A stretch of DNA of 64,000 nucleotides, from positions 398,001 through 462,000 of the forward strand of contig CP085710.1 in the NCBI GenBank assembly GCA_023823795.1, written 5' to 3'. Positions 16,026-25,806 of this stretch are shown here, in pieces (positions within the stretch are counted from its first letter, which is position 1; the number at the start of each line of letters is the position of its first letter). The notes beneath the pieces were generated by a model. The model saw nothing but the letters and a program-made list of their open reading frames with translations. It did no database searches and had not been told where the DNA came from. Both the position numbers and the translations under genes were made by a program. This stretch comes from Bacillus sp. F19. Lineage in GTDB: Bacteria; Bacillota; Bacilli; Bacillales; Bacillaceae.

Positions 16026-19000
16026 CTATCTTAATCCGTAAGCCTTGATGATCTCCTGGGTAATTTTGTTTCCTTCATCATCCCAAGCGCTTGCTCTGAG
16101 TGAAACGGATTTTGCGTTTATCGGATTTCCAATGGTTGCGGCATAAGCGTCGCCATCTTTTGTAAGCTTCACTTTTTTCCACGCTTTGCCCTCATTGAAT
16201 GAAACTTCCAAAGTGGCATCCTCCACGTTTCCGTATCCTACTGCACCTTCCACTTTACCGACAGACAGCTCAAGGTTAGTAGGACGGTTTGCCAATGCAT
16301 CCCCATTTACATCGGTGTCCACCTTGTAATCCAGAGTTAGGAATGGAAGATCGTATCTCCAATCCTCTGATGCTTCCGTCCAGAAGGTCCATTCAGTATG
16401 AGTGCGGACCGACGTATTCCAGCGTTCTGCGTCACGTTTTGCGTCCGTAACAAAGCGGAATTGCGTACGTTCTTTTGGTGCGACATCTGTTGCATAGATC
16501 GCTTGGCCTTTACCTTCCTTCACTAATGTATCACCCTTGTACAATTTAGATGTCTGATTTTTTACAGAAACATTATATTCGGTACCTCCTGTGTTTCCTT
16601 TTCCGGCATCGGCCCAAGCAGGTACATTGATCATTAGATGATCGCCTTGGCGCTCAGGAGCCCAGTAGCCTTGCCCCAAGCTTGGACGGACAACTGGAGA
16701 GAACCAGTTCTCTGTTAATTTTTGTCCTTTTGTGTAAGTGGCCAATGGCTGACGGATCTCCCATGTCGCATCTAAGATTTTTGCCTCGTGATACCAGCCT
16801 GTGTCCTCTATTGCCGAAACATACTCCGTTCGGGCTCTTGGTAATGATATCTTTTTCAGGAGGCCTACAGCCCCAAATGTATGCGGACGCACGTCGTATC
16901 GGAATTCTCCACCTGCTGTTTCAATGTGGGAATTGTAGCGACTGTCGATTGTCGCTAGGTCTGTATTCTTCGGTGCATAGGTTAAATCCTTTGGTATAGA
17001 ACCTTTATGGACATCCATAAGATCATATACATATGGAGAATCGATTGTTCCTTCTACTTGCAGTTTTACATCTCCTGAACGTACAGCTTTTACAAGCTTG
17101 TCGCCTTCTTTTTTGCTGATACCAGCAACGGCAATCGGGTTGTCTGTGCCCTCTGAAGTACCAGCATATTTACTAAATTCTTTATCCTCATTGTTGACGA
17201 TGATCAGTAGCTTTGCCCCGGCAGCAGCAGCAGCAGCAGCTTGCTCGGAAATAGTCACCTCATTATTTCGGTCTACCACAACTGCTTTACCTTTTGCTTT
17301 TAGGCGGTCGAAGTCAGCTGAACTGCCTTTTCCGGCAAAAGCGGTGGAAAGATTGTATTTTCCATCCAACAAAGTACTACCGGGAAATGGGATGTCATCG
17401 AGTTCCGTTCCTTTAAAGTTAATGGACAATAGTGGTTTAGTCAGACGCCAGCGAGTAAGTTGCTCAAAATATCCGTTTTTGACTTCTTTTGTTGGAACAG
17501 CGTACATCTTATCAATCCAAGGCGTCAGCAAATAGAGACTAGTCAGGGGCATATCACCAATTGTTCGGTGATATTCCATACGTTGGTAATTTGCCTCTGT
17601 TTTCTTCGGTACCTCTACAGATATTTCTTTTGCTTTTCTTGCATCGAGTTCCACTGTTTTTGGTCCATTCAGTTTCACTTCCGGGTCACCTACAAGGGCT
17701 ACACCAGCGTGGTCTGTGTTCACGTCCACATCCATTAGGGACATGGCCGAATAGGTGCCTGGCGGCAGGCGAAGTTCTGATGAACCATTGACAGCATAAA
17801 CCCACGGCTCCATTTTCTCGCTGGATATTGCCACATATGCCAGTCCAGCAGAGCCGTCACGGTCAGTTGCATTTAGTGTAAGAGTATAACGTTCCTCTTC
17901 CTTGACCATCGCCATAGTTGTGTGTACAACGGCTTTTCCGTTTGCTTTTGCTGTTAAAAATCCTTGATAACGGGAGCCTGTTTCACCAAGGGTGGAATCA
18001 AGTGTTACGTTCACGTCCGCTGTGCCATTGGCTGGAACAGTGATGGTATTTTCAGAAAGGTTTAACATACCAGATGGAGCTTCTTTACCCTTTGCATTTG
18101 TAAATGTCGCTTCCAGCTCTACTGTGATGTCCTCGGCACTATCATTTGTATAGGTAACGATTTTTTCAACAGGGGCTGCTTGATCATTAGGCCATTTAAA
18201 GAAGCCGAATGATACGGAGCTAGTTGCTCTCAGCTGTGTTTCCAAGGCTGCAGCTATATCAACCCGTCCTGTTCCCACCTGGTAAGGCTGGTAACCTTCA
18301 AGCTTCGTTGTTGTGTTCATTAATGCTTCTTTTAAAGCTTTTCCGTCCCATTCTGGATGTTTTTCGGCAAGGATAGCTGCTGCACCTGCGACATGCGGTG
18401 AAGCCATGGATGTACCATCTTTTCTAGAGTAATATCCACTGCCAGATGTAAATTGGGAGCGGGCTGCAACAATCCCTACACCAGGAGCAGATAAGTCAGG
18501 TTTTAGACCCATATCGCCATAGCGAGGCCCCATTGAAGAGAACCATGCAAGCCGATCCGATTTGTCCACAGCCCCGATAGTTAAAGCGGAATCTGCAGCA
18601 CCAGGAGAGCCGATAGAGCCTTCTGCTCCATTATTACCGGCAGCGATAACAAATAGTGTTTCATTCTCTTCACTAAGTCTATTTACAGCTTGAGACATAG
18701 GGTCTGTGCCATCACCTGGCTCGCTGGTTCCAAGACTCATATTGACAATCCTTGCATTCTCAGATGCCCATTCCATTCCCTCAATAATCCAAGAATCTTG
18801 TCCAAATCCTTGATCACTCAATACTTTCCCTACCAGTAAGCGTGCATCAGGAGCAACGCCTTTGGATTTTCCATCAGCTTCGCCTGTTCCAAGCACAGTG
18901 GAGGCAACGTGTGTTCCGTGACCATTTCCGTCATTCACTTCTTCTCCAGGTACAAAGCTCACTGCTTCGTCCAATTGATCGACAACGTCCGGGTGGCCAG

Positions 19001-19751
19001 GGTCAATTCCGGTGTCAAGCACGGCAACCTTGACGCCTTCACCTGTAAAGCCTGCTTCCCATGCTGTGTGTGCTCCAATTTGAGGGACACTTTGATGAAG
19101 GGCTGCTTCTACACGGCCATCCAGCCAAATTTTTTCTACTCCATATTTAAAGAGTGATGATTTTTCAGGTTCTTTATTGTCCCTTTGAACTGTGACATCT
19201 TCCCAGAATGTTTCCGCTTTCATTTTGTCGGTAGTAAGTGCGGCACCATTAATACTTTTTAACTCCCGAACCTTCTTCGATCCTTTTGGAGCAATGTTTT
19301 TGGAGAAAGATCCAGCCTTTGTCTCTTCGTATTCGACGATAACCGGCAATCCTGCCTGATTCTTGTCATCATACCCATATTCAATCAATTTCGTAATATT
19401 AAATAAGTCCTTATCCAGTTTTCCTGCTGCCAGGTAAGGCATGGTAGAGTTCGGGAATACGAAAGTATCCTCACCTAAGGTCAGGACCCTGACTCCATCC
19501 CCATCCTTATTAGCTGGCTCTACATTGATGATATATTTCCCGTTTTTAAGGGTAGAAACTTTTACGACATCACCAGTAATGAGCGTAATTACGTGATCCC
19601 CGGTTCCATTATTACTCATTGCAACAGTTGATTTATCCAATACCGTCCCATTCCTAGATGCTCCAAGTGCGTTCACTTGAAAAATGGAGCCTGATAGCAT
19701 AGAAGCGGCAATCGATCCAACTAGAAGCGTCTTTATGGTTAGCTTTTTCAT
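16026..19751 (-). CDS. Giant secreted subtilisin-like protease (S8) with PA domain
   Basis: The 1241-residue protein starts with a signal peptide (1-29). A propeptide follows to about residue 215, including HVITLITGDVVKV, typical of very large subtilases. The S8 domain spans about 220-505, with Asp246 (VAVLDTGID), His278 (GNGHGTHVAS), oxyanion Asn373 (AAGNNG) and Ser448 (GTSMASPHVAGAA). The C-terminal 700 residues hold beta-sandwich segments and a PA-like insertion (about 820-920, with an Ala run encoded by GCA/GCT codon repeats). It is probably an extracellular bulk protein degrader. No LPXTG or S-layer motif was seen. The layout resembles actinobacterial 1200-residue subtilases more than Bacillus Vpr. 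Confidence 0.9.
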   Translation of the reverse strand: MKKLTIKTLLVGSIAASMLSGSIFQVNALGASRNGTVLDKSTVAMSNNGTGDHVITLITGDVVKVSTLKNGKYIINVEPANKDGDGVRVLTLGEDTFVFPNSTMPYLAAGKLDKDLFNITKLIEYGYDDKNQAGLPVIVEYEETKAGSFSKNIAPKGSKKVRELKSINGAALTTDKMKAETFWEDVTVQRDNKEPEKSSLFKYGVEKIWLDGRVEAALHQSVPQIGAHTAWEAGFTGEGVKVAVLDTGIDPGHPDVVDQLDEAVSFVPGEEVNDGNGHGTHVASTVLGTGEADGKSKGVAPDARLLVGKVLSDQGFGQDSWIIEGMEWASENARIVNMSLGTSEPGDGTDPMSQAVNRLSEENETLFVIAAGNNGAEGSIGSPGAADSALTIGAVDKSDRLAWFSSMGPRYGDMGLKPDLSAPGVGIVAARSQFTSGSGYYSRKDGTSMASPHVAGAAAILAEKHPEWDGKALKEALMNTTTKLEGYQPYQVGTGRVDIAAALETQLRATSSVSFGFFKWPNDQAAPVEKIVTYTNDSAEDITVELEATFTNAKGKEAPSGMLNLSENTITVPANGTADVNVTLDSTLGETGSRYQGFLTAKANGKAVVHTTMAMVKEEERYTLTLNATDRDGSAGLAYVAISSEKMEPWVYAVNGSSELRLPPGTYSAMSLMDVDVNTDHAGVALVGDPEVKLNGPKTVELDARKAKEISVEVPKKTEANYQRMEYHRTIGDMPLTSLYLLTPWIDKMYAVPTKEVKNGYFEQLTRWRLTKPLLSINFKGTELDDIPFPGSTLLDGKYNLSTAFAGKGSSADFDRLKAKGKAVVVDRNNEVTISEQAAAAAAAGAKLLIIVNNEDKEFSKYAGTSEGTDNPIAVAGISKKEGDKLVKAVRSGDVKLQVEGTIDSPYVYDLMDVHKGSIPKDLTYAPKNTDLATIDSRYNSHIETAGGEFRYDVRPHTFGAVGLLKKISLPRARTEYVSAIEDTGWYHEAKILDATWEIRQPLATYTKGQKLTENWFSPVVRPSLGQGYWAPERQGDHLMINVPAWADAGKGNTGGTEYNVSVKNQTSKLYKGDTLVKEGKGQAIYATDVAPKERTQFRFVTDAKRDAERWNTSVRTHTEWTFWTEASEDWRYDLPFLTLDYKVDTDVNGDALANRPTNLELSVGKVEGAVGYGNVEDATLEVSFNEGKAWKKVKLTKDGDAYAATIGNPINAKSVSLRASAWDDEGNKITQEIIKAYGLR

Positions 19752-20228
19752 TTACATTCTCCTATTCCATAAGGTAATTAGCGGATAATGCTAAGCTGAG
19801 AAAAATCATGGTGAGGTAAAAATAAGAAGTTATTCAAAAAGATTACTGAAAGAAGTAGACTGCTAGAATCAGAGCTTGTCTTCACCTCCTTAAAGGTTTG
19901 GTTCTATTTCTGTAGAAGCTTCTAATGGTAGTAAGTTCTCTATATGAGGTAAATAAATAGGAAGGATTAGTTGAATTGTATAGTCATACAATATTATTGA
20001 CAAATGGTGTTTTGAGAGGGACCTAAGAACTATATTAGAAGAAGGAAATCTGCAAATATTAGCTGAAATAACCGAAGGGATAAACCAAAATGTCTAAAAA
20101 AGGGGAAAGGAATTGGGGTTTTAATTAGTATAATCTAAGAAAAATAACAAACCATTATTATTTTAATGCTCATTTTTTTAAACCATACACCAACAACATC
20201 ATCCGCAAAGGGGATTTTTACTAGATTA
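19752..20228. other. Intergenic region upstream of the subtilase
   Basis: AT-rich sequence without an intact gene. Bases 20006-20097 on the plus strand read as the plausible tail ERDLRTILEEGNLQILAEIT, ending in a TAA stop, perhaps a worn gene end. GGAGAATGTAAATG supplies the subtilase ribosome site. Confidence 0.4.
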
Positions 20229-20264
20229 AAAAGCCTGCCTTCAAAAATAGAAAGCAGGCTTTTA
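20229..20264. terminator. Bidirectional terminator
   Basis: AAAAGCCTGC and GCAGGCTTTT form a perfect stem with flanking A and T runs on both sides. It ends the YesL-like gene. Confidence 0.8.
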
Positions 20265-20933
20265 TTAACTTTCAACAGCCTTATAAAAAACAAAAAACGC
20301 CAACAAAGCTCCTAAACTCCCCACTCCAATTAAAAACAAAAGAGGAAACATCCCAGTACTAATATAAAACAGTGCACCTACTCCCGCTGTAATGCCAACT
20401 GTATGCACAGGCTTTCCAATCGACAGCAGCATCGAATTCTTAAGTGTCTGAAACAGCTTCAGATGATAGTGAACGGTGTTGGAAAAGAAGTGCAGTGTAA
20501 TGACGAACATGAACATGCCTACTGCCAGGAAGAGATAGTAGAGCGGCGAGTTGGCTTTGGCAAAGTAAAAGTAGTCGATGACCAGGATGATCCAGAGCGG
20601 GACGATAAGCAGACCGCCTATCATGCTTCGGATGTAGTTTTCTTTGTAGAAACGCCAGTAGGAACGAATCAGTGGAACGTTGCTGTCCGTGGTCACCCAT
20701 TTTCGTACTATGCCAAAGAGAGCGGTTGTGGCCGGGAATAGGATGAACGGAGCGAAGAACGCAATGGTCAGACCGTTCACGATTATGCCTGCTGAATCGT
20801 GAACAGCATATAGATTTAAAGTTAAATAGACAATTGGCAGGTTGAAGAATAGCCATATAATGTTTGCTGAAAAGATTCTGGTGATCCATTCGGTGAAGGT
20901 ATAGAGCTGCTGCGGCAATTCTCCGATTTTCAT
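20265..20933 (-). CDS. YesL-family (DUF624) membrane protein
   Basis: The 222-residue protein has five to six hydrophobic helices and the DUF624 hallmarks: WITRIFSANIIWLFFNLPIV near the N terminus, FPATTALFGIVRKWV, and YWRFYKENYIRSMIGG. YesL-type proteins usually accompany sugar ABC transporters and are of unknown mechanism. Here no sugar genes are adjacent, so it is a stand-alone copy. The ribosome site AGGGGGATATCA lies before ATG 20933. A CcpA-like site lies just upstream. Confidence 0.85.
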   Translation of the reverse strand: MKIGELPQQLYTFTEWITRIFSANIIWLFFNLPIVYLTLNLYAVHDSAGIIVNGLTIAFFAPFILFPATTALFGIVRKWVTTDSNVPLIRSYWRFYKENYIRSMIGGLLIVPLWIILVIDYFYFAKANSPLYYLFLAVGMFMFVITLHFFSNTVHYHLKLFQTLKNSMLLSIGKPVHTVGITAGVGALFYISTGMFPLLFLIGVGSLGALLAFFVFYKAVES

Positions 20934-20950
20934 TGATATCCCCCTGATAA

Positions 20951-20966
20951 CTGAAAACGTTATTAT
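20951..20966. promoter_or_regulatory. Possible CcpA cre site before the YesL-like gene
   Basis: CTGAAAACGTTATTAT shares TGNAANCG with the cre consensus but lacks the final CA. Carbon control would suit a YesL-type gene. The match is weak. Confidence 0.3.
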
Positions 20967-21241
20967 CTTTTTTTTCTTATCATAGCATATTCATTTTGAA
21001 CTTTAGACGCAGTAAAAGTCGTTTGCTGTCTTGTTTTTTTAGAATTCATTAATAAAATCTTACAGGGCTTCCGCATGAACAATAAGAGTTAATCATACCT
21101 TCAAAAAAGATCTGAATACTCTAATCCAATAGACTATACATTTAGAATTGCTTCACATAATTTGAAGTTATAACAGGATTCTTGTGATTTTCGAGATGTC
21201 ATGAAAATCCTTATTCAATCCATTTTGAGAGGTATGATGTA

Positions 21242-22021
21242 ATGGAAGAACAGAAAAATGGAAGTGGCAGTGGCGGTAAGTCGCTTTCCAGAAAGAAATC
21301 ATGAGAAATCGGACCTTTTTCACAAAAGAAACGACGAGATGAAGTATTTAAGTTACGTATGAAACAAGCCGAGTATTTTAATAAACAATACCCCGTTCAT
21401 CCGTGTAACGGTGATGAGGAGCTTTTTCTAAATAAAATAGGGAATTTTTCTAAAACACTGCCGCATAATCTACTTGGGGAAGTAGGTATGAAAGCCTATA
21501 AAACCTTGAAAAAGGCACTAACATCAGGAAGACCCGAAGATTTCGATTCGATCCTTATGGGCAATGCTGTGAAGCTTGCAAACCCTCAGGCAGCTTATTC
21601 ATTCGATATGGTGGGTCATGATAGTCATCAGTTAAGCATAGCTGTTCCTCCCAGATTCAGCAGTACATGGCAAGCGGGTGAAATGGTTGAACTATACTGG
21701 CGTTCACTCACCCGAGATGTATCTTATTCAGAATTTGATCAGAACCCACTAACCTTGGAAGCAGCCGCTGAGCTTTCAAAGCTGTCAGATTTCCGGGGGC
21801 CAAAGGAAAATGGAGTTGGAGGAGAATTAAATAAACTTGCCTCAAATATCGCACATGGACGAGATACAGCTGGAGTTCACTGGCGATCTGACGGAGTCGA
21901 AGGTCTGAAATTAGGTGAATCAGGGGCCATTGGCATTCTTCAAAGCTATCAGAAAACCTACAACGAAAAGTTTAAAGGCTTTACCTTTACAAGATTTGAT
22001 GGGACGAAAATAACGATTTAA
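21242..22021 (+). pseudogene. Vanadium-dependent haloperoxidase, nonsense and internal deletion
   Basis: ATG 21242 starts MEEQKNGSGSGGKSLSRKKS, then TGA (21302), after which the same frame continues as EIGPFSQKKRRDEVFKLRMK. The next 130 residues match the N-terminal part of bacterial vanadium haloperoxidases (MVELYWRSLTRDVSYSEFDQ). At LSDFRGPK the sequence jumps to GVGGELNKLASNIAHGRDTA and GVHWRSDGVEGLKLGE, which is the C-terminal catalytic His region. The middle part, with the first Lys/Arg and the SGH motif, is gone. About 250 residues remain of a usual 500-600, so the enzyme cannot work. Confidence 0.75.
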
Positions 22022-22238
22022 GAACCGGGAAGCTGCAGCTGTCAAAATAATGATGGTTACGAAGGCTGGAGATGACCTTTTCGCAGACAATCACATCCCA
22101 GAATCTTGGAATACAAATAAAGTTCCCAGCCCGCCAAGCGGTGAAGGATCGGTTTTTGTGGACCAGGAATCAAAGAACCGCAGTCACAGGAATCCTCCTT
22201 CCTTAATAGTGAAAAGAGATTTTGTTTTCATTCTATGT

Positions 22239-22351
22239 GAAGTTTGCAAATATCAAACTTCAATAAGTATTTCTTACTTTCATTATACTGCGCTGACACT
22301 GGATGATAAGTCCAAATGTTTACTGTGGAAGTTTGCAAAGATTGAACTTTC
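22239..22351 (+). promoter_or_regulatory. Operator pair around a promoter of the ABC-2 exporter
   Basis: GAAGTTTG-N7-CAAACTTC (22239-22261) is a perfect inverted repeat. A second copy, GAAGTTTG-N7-TGAACTTTC, lies at 22328-22351. Between them TATACT near 22284 could be a -10 box. The two sites share GAAGTTTGCAAA and a following TTAAGTA/ATAAGTA. The cognate regulator gene is not adjacent. Confidence 0.5.
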
Positions 22352-22497
22352 ATTAAGTAACATCTCAGCAGGCTTCCAGATAAAGAGTATGAAGTTGTAG
22401 ATTGAAACAAAGGGATAAAGGCCTCCCGCAAAGAATATATACCAATAGAAACAAATCTGAGGCAGCAGCAAACTGTCTCATTTTGGAGTGTGAAAAA

Positions 22498-23427
22498 ATG
22501 AGTGCTCAGGAACAGATTATCAGTGTAAATGGCTTGGTCAAAACATATGGGGATTTTACAGCAGTCAATGGCATTGCTTTTGACGTATTTAAAGGCGAAG
22601 TGTTTGGAGTGCTTGGCCCGAATGGTGCGGGGAAGACGACCACTTTGGAGATGCTGGTGGGACTGCGGAAGCCGGATGGCGGTTCGGCTGATATTGGCGG
22701 GTTTGATGTGGTGAGGGATTTAAAGAAGGTGAAGGAAGTTATTGGTGTCCAGCTGCAGTCGACGACTCTTTTTGAGCTTTTGACGGTAGAGGAGATCCTC
22801 CATTTGTATGCGAGTTTTTACAAGAAACAGATTCCGATTCATCCGCTGATCGAAGATATGCTGTTGACGGATAAAACGAAGAGCCGGATCAAAAGCCTGT
22901 CAGGCGGACAGAAGCAGAGACTTGCGATTGCGCTCGCTCTTGTGCATGATCCGCTGATTATTTTTCTGGATGAGCCGACAACAGGACTGGATCCCCAGGC
23001 CAGAAGAACACTGTGGGATATTATTTTTAATCTGAAGGAAAAGGGAGTTACGGTTGTTTTGACTACTCATTACATGGATGAAGCCCATGTGCTTTGCGAC
23101 AGAATTGCCATTATGGATCAGGGGAACCTGATTGCACTCGATACCCCGGCCGAGCTTGTGCGCAGTCTTCACTCTGAAAATGCGGTGGAATTCCGGTTTG
23201 AGGAAGAAGCAGCTGAGATGGATCTCACTCAAATTGAGGGCGTCAAGCAGGTTGGAAAGCAGAAGGATGCAACCATTCTGTATACGGATAATCTTCAGGC
23301 AACCTTAACGAGCCTCATTCAAACGGCTGCAGACATGGGCTTGAAATTGGCAGATTTACAGATTCGAACGGCAACACTTGAGGACGTCTTTATCCATATG
23401 ACGGGAAGGAGGCTGCGGGAAGCATGA
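22498..23427 (+). CDS. ABC-2 exporter ATP-binding protein
   Basis: I set the start at ATG 22498 (MSAQEQIISVNGLVKTYGDF), after GGAGTGTGAAAAA; the frame is open further upstream but without family similarity. The 309 residues have Walker A GPNGAGKTTT, Q-loop region IGVQLQSTTLFELLTVEE, signature LSGGQKQRLAIA, Walker B IIFLDEPTTGLDP and the switch TTHYMDEA. A C-terminal DUF4162-like region follows (LEDVFIHMTGRRLRE). It energises the permease whose gene overlaps its stop by four bases. Confidence 0.92.
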   Translation: MSAQEQIISVNGLVKTYGDFTAVNGIAFDVFKGEVFGVLGPNGAGKTTTLEMLVGLRKPDGGSADIGGFDVVRDLKKVKEVIGVQLQSTTLFELLTVEEILHLYASFYKKQIPIHPLIEDMLLTDKTKSRIKSLSGGQKQRLAIALALVHDPLIIFLDEPTTGLDPQARRTLWDIIFNLKEKGVTVVLTTHYMDEAHVLCDRIAIMDQGNLIALDTPAELVRSLHSENAVEFRFEEEAAEMDLTQIEGVKQVGKQKDATILYTDNLQATLTSLIQTAADMGLKLADLQIRTATLEDVFIHMTGRRLREA

Positions 23428-24512
23428 AGGCATATTGGCAATTAACGTTAACCCAGCTGCGTATTTTCCTCCGCAATCGCCAGGTATTATTTTGGACGCT
23501 TGCGTTTCCGATTTTTCTTATGATCATGCTCGGGTCGTTTCTCGGGAATGGCAACAGCATGTCGGTTACGGTTGGAGTCGTCGATCAGGATCAATCCGGT
23601 GAATCGAAGGCATTTGTTGCGGAATTAAAGAAAAATAAAGCGATGGAGCTTGAAATGGAGTCGAAGGAGGACAAAGCCTTCAATGAGGTGAAAAAGGGTA
23701 ATTTGCAGATCTTGATTGTGATTCCAAAAGGTTATAGTGAAGAGCTTGGTCAAGAGTCTCCTTTCAAACTCCCCGTCTATTATGACGAAACAAATACGGC
23801 GGTCTCGCAGGTTGGTCTGCAGCTTGTAAACGGAGCGGTTGATCAGATCAGCAAAGAAAAAGCAGATTACAAGCCTGTGGTCGTCACTGAGGCAAAAGGA
23901 ATTGAAACGCTGAACCTGCAGTATATTGACTTTTTGGTACCCGGAATTGTGGCGATGATGATTATGAGCAACAACATGAACGGGGTAGCCGGGCAAATTG
24001 CAGCGTGGAGAGAGCGGGGCATTTTGAGAAGAATGCAGGGAACGACGCTTAAGGCATCCACCTTCATTGCGGCGCAGATAACGGCGCGTCTAATGCTTAA
24101 TGGTTTGCAGGCACTGCTTGTGCTCATAATAGCCCAGCTTATTTTTGGAGTGGATGTGCGCGGATCCTGGCTGACACTTATTGCCTTCGTGATTCTAGGT
24201 ACTCTTGCCTTTATGGCGATCGGATTTATCATTGCCGGAATTGCAAAAACACCGGAAAGCGCCGCGCCGATCGCAGGATTCCTTTCCTTCCCTATGCTCT
24301 TTTTAGGAGGCGTCTTTTTCCCGATTAAAAATATGCCTGACTTTTTGCAGCCGATTGTCTATGTGCTCCCGATTTCCCACTTAAGCCATGCGTTAAGGGA
24401 AGTCATGAACGTTGGAGCATCCTTTTTGGCACTTGGAACCGAAACGCTGATTTTGGGCTGCTGGGTTGTGGGCGCTTTTATCGTGGCGAGCTTTACGTTT
24501 AAGTGGGAATAA
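23424..24512 (+). CDS. ABC-2 exporter permease
   Basis: The 362-residue protein has the YhaP/ABC-2 layout: one N-terminal helix (about 18-38), a large outside domain (VGVVDQDQSGESKAFVAELK), then five helices from about residue 165, including the ABC-2 motif RERGILRRMQGTTLKASTFI and PMLFLGGVFFPIKNMPDFLQ. ATG 23424 overlaps the ATPase stop (ATGA), showing translational coupling. The substrate is unknown; antibiotics, peptides or lipids are usual for the family. Confidence 0.9.
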   Translation: MKAYWQLTLTQLRIFLRNRQVLFWTLAFPIFLMIMLGSFLGNGNSMSVTVGVVDQDQSGESKAFVAELKKNKAMELEMESKEDKAFNEVKKGNLQILIVIPKGYSEELGQESPFKLPVYYDETNTAVSQVGLQLVNGAVDQISKEKADYKPVVVTEAKGIETLNLQYIDFLVPGIVAMMIMSNNMNGVAGQIAAWRERGILRRMQGTTLKASTFIAAQITARLMLNGLQALLVLIIAQLIFGVDVRGSWLTLIAFVILGTLAFMAIGFIIAGIAKTPESAAPIAGFLSFPMLFLGGVFFPIKNMPDFLQPIVYVLPISHLSHALREVMNVGASFLALGTETLILGCWVVGAFIVASFTFKWE

Positions 24513-24579
24513 GAACGTTTATATTAGACGCGAATATCCTAAGATGCTGTTAAGATTACTAGATAAAGGAGATCAAAAT

Positions 24580-25242
24580 ATGACCACACCAGCTACTTGG
24601 AAGAAAGCAGATGATTACTTCATTTCTAAACTTCATTCCGCTGACCCGGATATGTCATACATCCTTAAAGCAAACGAAGAAGCGGGGCTGCCTGGGATTG
24701 ATGTGGCACCTAATCAAGGCAAGCACCTTTACCTGCTGGCGAAGCTGAATGGTGCAAAAAAGATTCTTGAAATAGGAACGCTTGGCGGCTACAGCAGTAT
24801 TTGGCTGGCACGGGCATTGCCTGAAGACGGAAAGCTTGTCACTCTTGAATATGAGGAGAGGCATGCCAGGGTTGCAAAGGAAAATATGAAAAAGGCAGGA
24901 CTTGATCATAAAATTGAAATAATTGTGGGGGCGGCGCTTGATACGCTGCCTGCTTTACAGGATCAGGCACCGTTTGATTTTATCTTTATTGATGCAGATA
25001 AAGTGAATTATCCGGGCTATTTTGAATGGGCGATGAAGCTTTCTAAACCTGGTACCGTTATTTTGGGAGACAATGTGGTCCGCGGCGGAAAGGTTATCGA
25101 TGAAAAAAGCGGAGATATGAATGTAGACGGAGTCCGCGCCTTTATGGATTTGCTTTCAGAGGAGCCTTGCATTGAGGCGACGGCTATTCAAACGGTCGGC
25201 AGCAAAGGGTATGACGGATTTGTTCTTGGTGTTGTAAAATGA
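24580..25242 (+). CDS. SAM-dependent O-methyltransferase (class I, YrrM/COMT-like)
   Basis: The start is ATG 24580, after AAAGGAGATCAAAAT; 220 residues. The Rossmann motif LEIGTLGGYSSIWLARALP binds SAM, KLVTLEYEERHARVAKENM is motif II, and FDFIFIDADKVNYPGYFEWA supplies the metal-binding Asp residues with GDNVVRGG as the last Asp/Asn. Such enzymes methylate catechols or other small phenols, or tRNA in the TrmR subgroup. It follows the exporter by about 70 bases and may be co-transcribed. It has its own terminator. Confidence 0.88.
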   Translation: MTTPATWKKADDYFISKLHSADPDMSYILKANEEAGLPGIDVAPNQGKHLYLLAKLNGAKKILEIGTLGGYSSIWLARALPEDGKLVTLEYEERHARVAKENMKKAGLDHKIEIIVGAALDTLPALQDQAPFDFIFIDADKVNYPGYFEWAMKLSKPGTVILGDNVVRGGKVIDEKSGDMNVDGVRAFMDLLSEEPCIEATAIQTVGSKGYDGFVLGVVK

Positions 25243-25251
25243 ATGAGGTGG

Positions 25252-25278
25252 AGCTGCTGAACAACGGCAGCTTTTTTG
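25252..25278 (+). terminator. Terminator of the methyltransferase gene
   Basis: AGCTGCTG-AACAA-CGGCAGCT stem followed by TTTTTT, ten bases after the stop. Confidence 0.8.
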
Positions 25279-25371
25279 ATTGTTTCGCTGATAAAAAGCG
25301 AAAAGAAAAAGGAACTGGCAGCTTTAAAAAGAATTATTAAGTAACATATTAATTAGACAGGGAGAAAGCAT

Positions 25372-25794
25372 ATGAATTACCGCATTTTAAAAGAAGATAA
25401 TCCGTACAGCAAAAATATCGTCAATCAGAAGCTCTATGAGTACAATTCCTTGCACTTTCCGGAGGATTTAAACGGCAGATATGAAGAAATCAATTTGTAC
25501 CTCAAAGATGAAAACGGCATGGTCCGCGGAGGCATTTTAGGAGAAATCTGCTGGAACTGGCTTGAGATCCATACCCTTATGATCGATGAGGACCTGCGCC
25601 ATTCAGGGTATGGATCAAAGCTTCTGGCAGAAGCGGAGAACCTTGCTTCACTCAAAAAATGTGACTTTGTTAAAGTAGACACCCTCAGCTTTCAGGCAGT
25701 TGATTTTTACAAAAAGCATGGGTACGAGGTATATGGTACTCTTGATGGAGTTGGGAGAGACTTTAAGCATCACTACTTGAAAAAAGACCTGTAA
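25372..25794 (+). CDS. GNAT-family N-acetyltransferase
   Basis: The 140-residue protein has the GNAT fold: WLEIHTLMIDEDLRHSGYGS is the beta4 strand and the acetyl-CoA loop (R-x-x-G-x-G), followed by KLLAEAENLASLKKCDFVKV and the C-terminal VDFYKKHGYEVYGTL. The substrate is not evident. The ribosome site AGGGAGAAAGCAT precedes ATG 25372. It is followed by DUF1801 and SRPBCC genes at 12- and 16-base gaps, forming a three-gene operon. Confidence 0.88.
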   Translation: MNYRILKEDNPYSKNIVNQKLYEYNSLHFPEDLNGRYEEINLYLKDENGMVRGGILGEICWNWLEIHTLMIDEDLRHSGYGSKLLAEAENLASLKKCDFVKVDTLSFQAVDFYKKHGYEVYGTLDGVGRDFKHHYLKKDL

Positions 25795-25806
25795 AGGAGC
25801 AAATCT

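Noticed and set aside
17221-17252. GCA trinucleotide run
   Set aside because: It encodes an Ala run inside the subtilase PA-like region and keeps the frame; no separate element.
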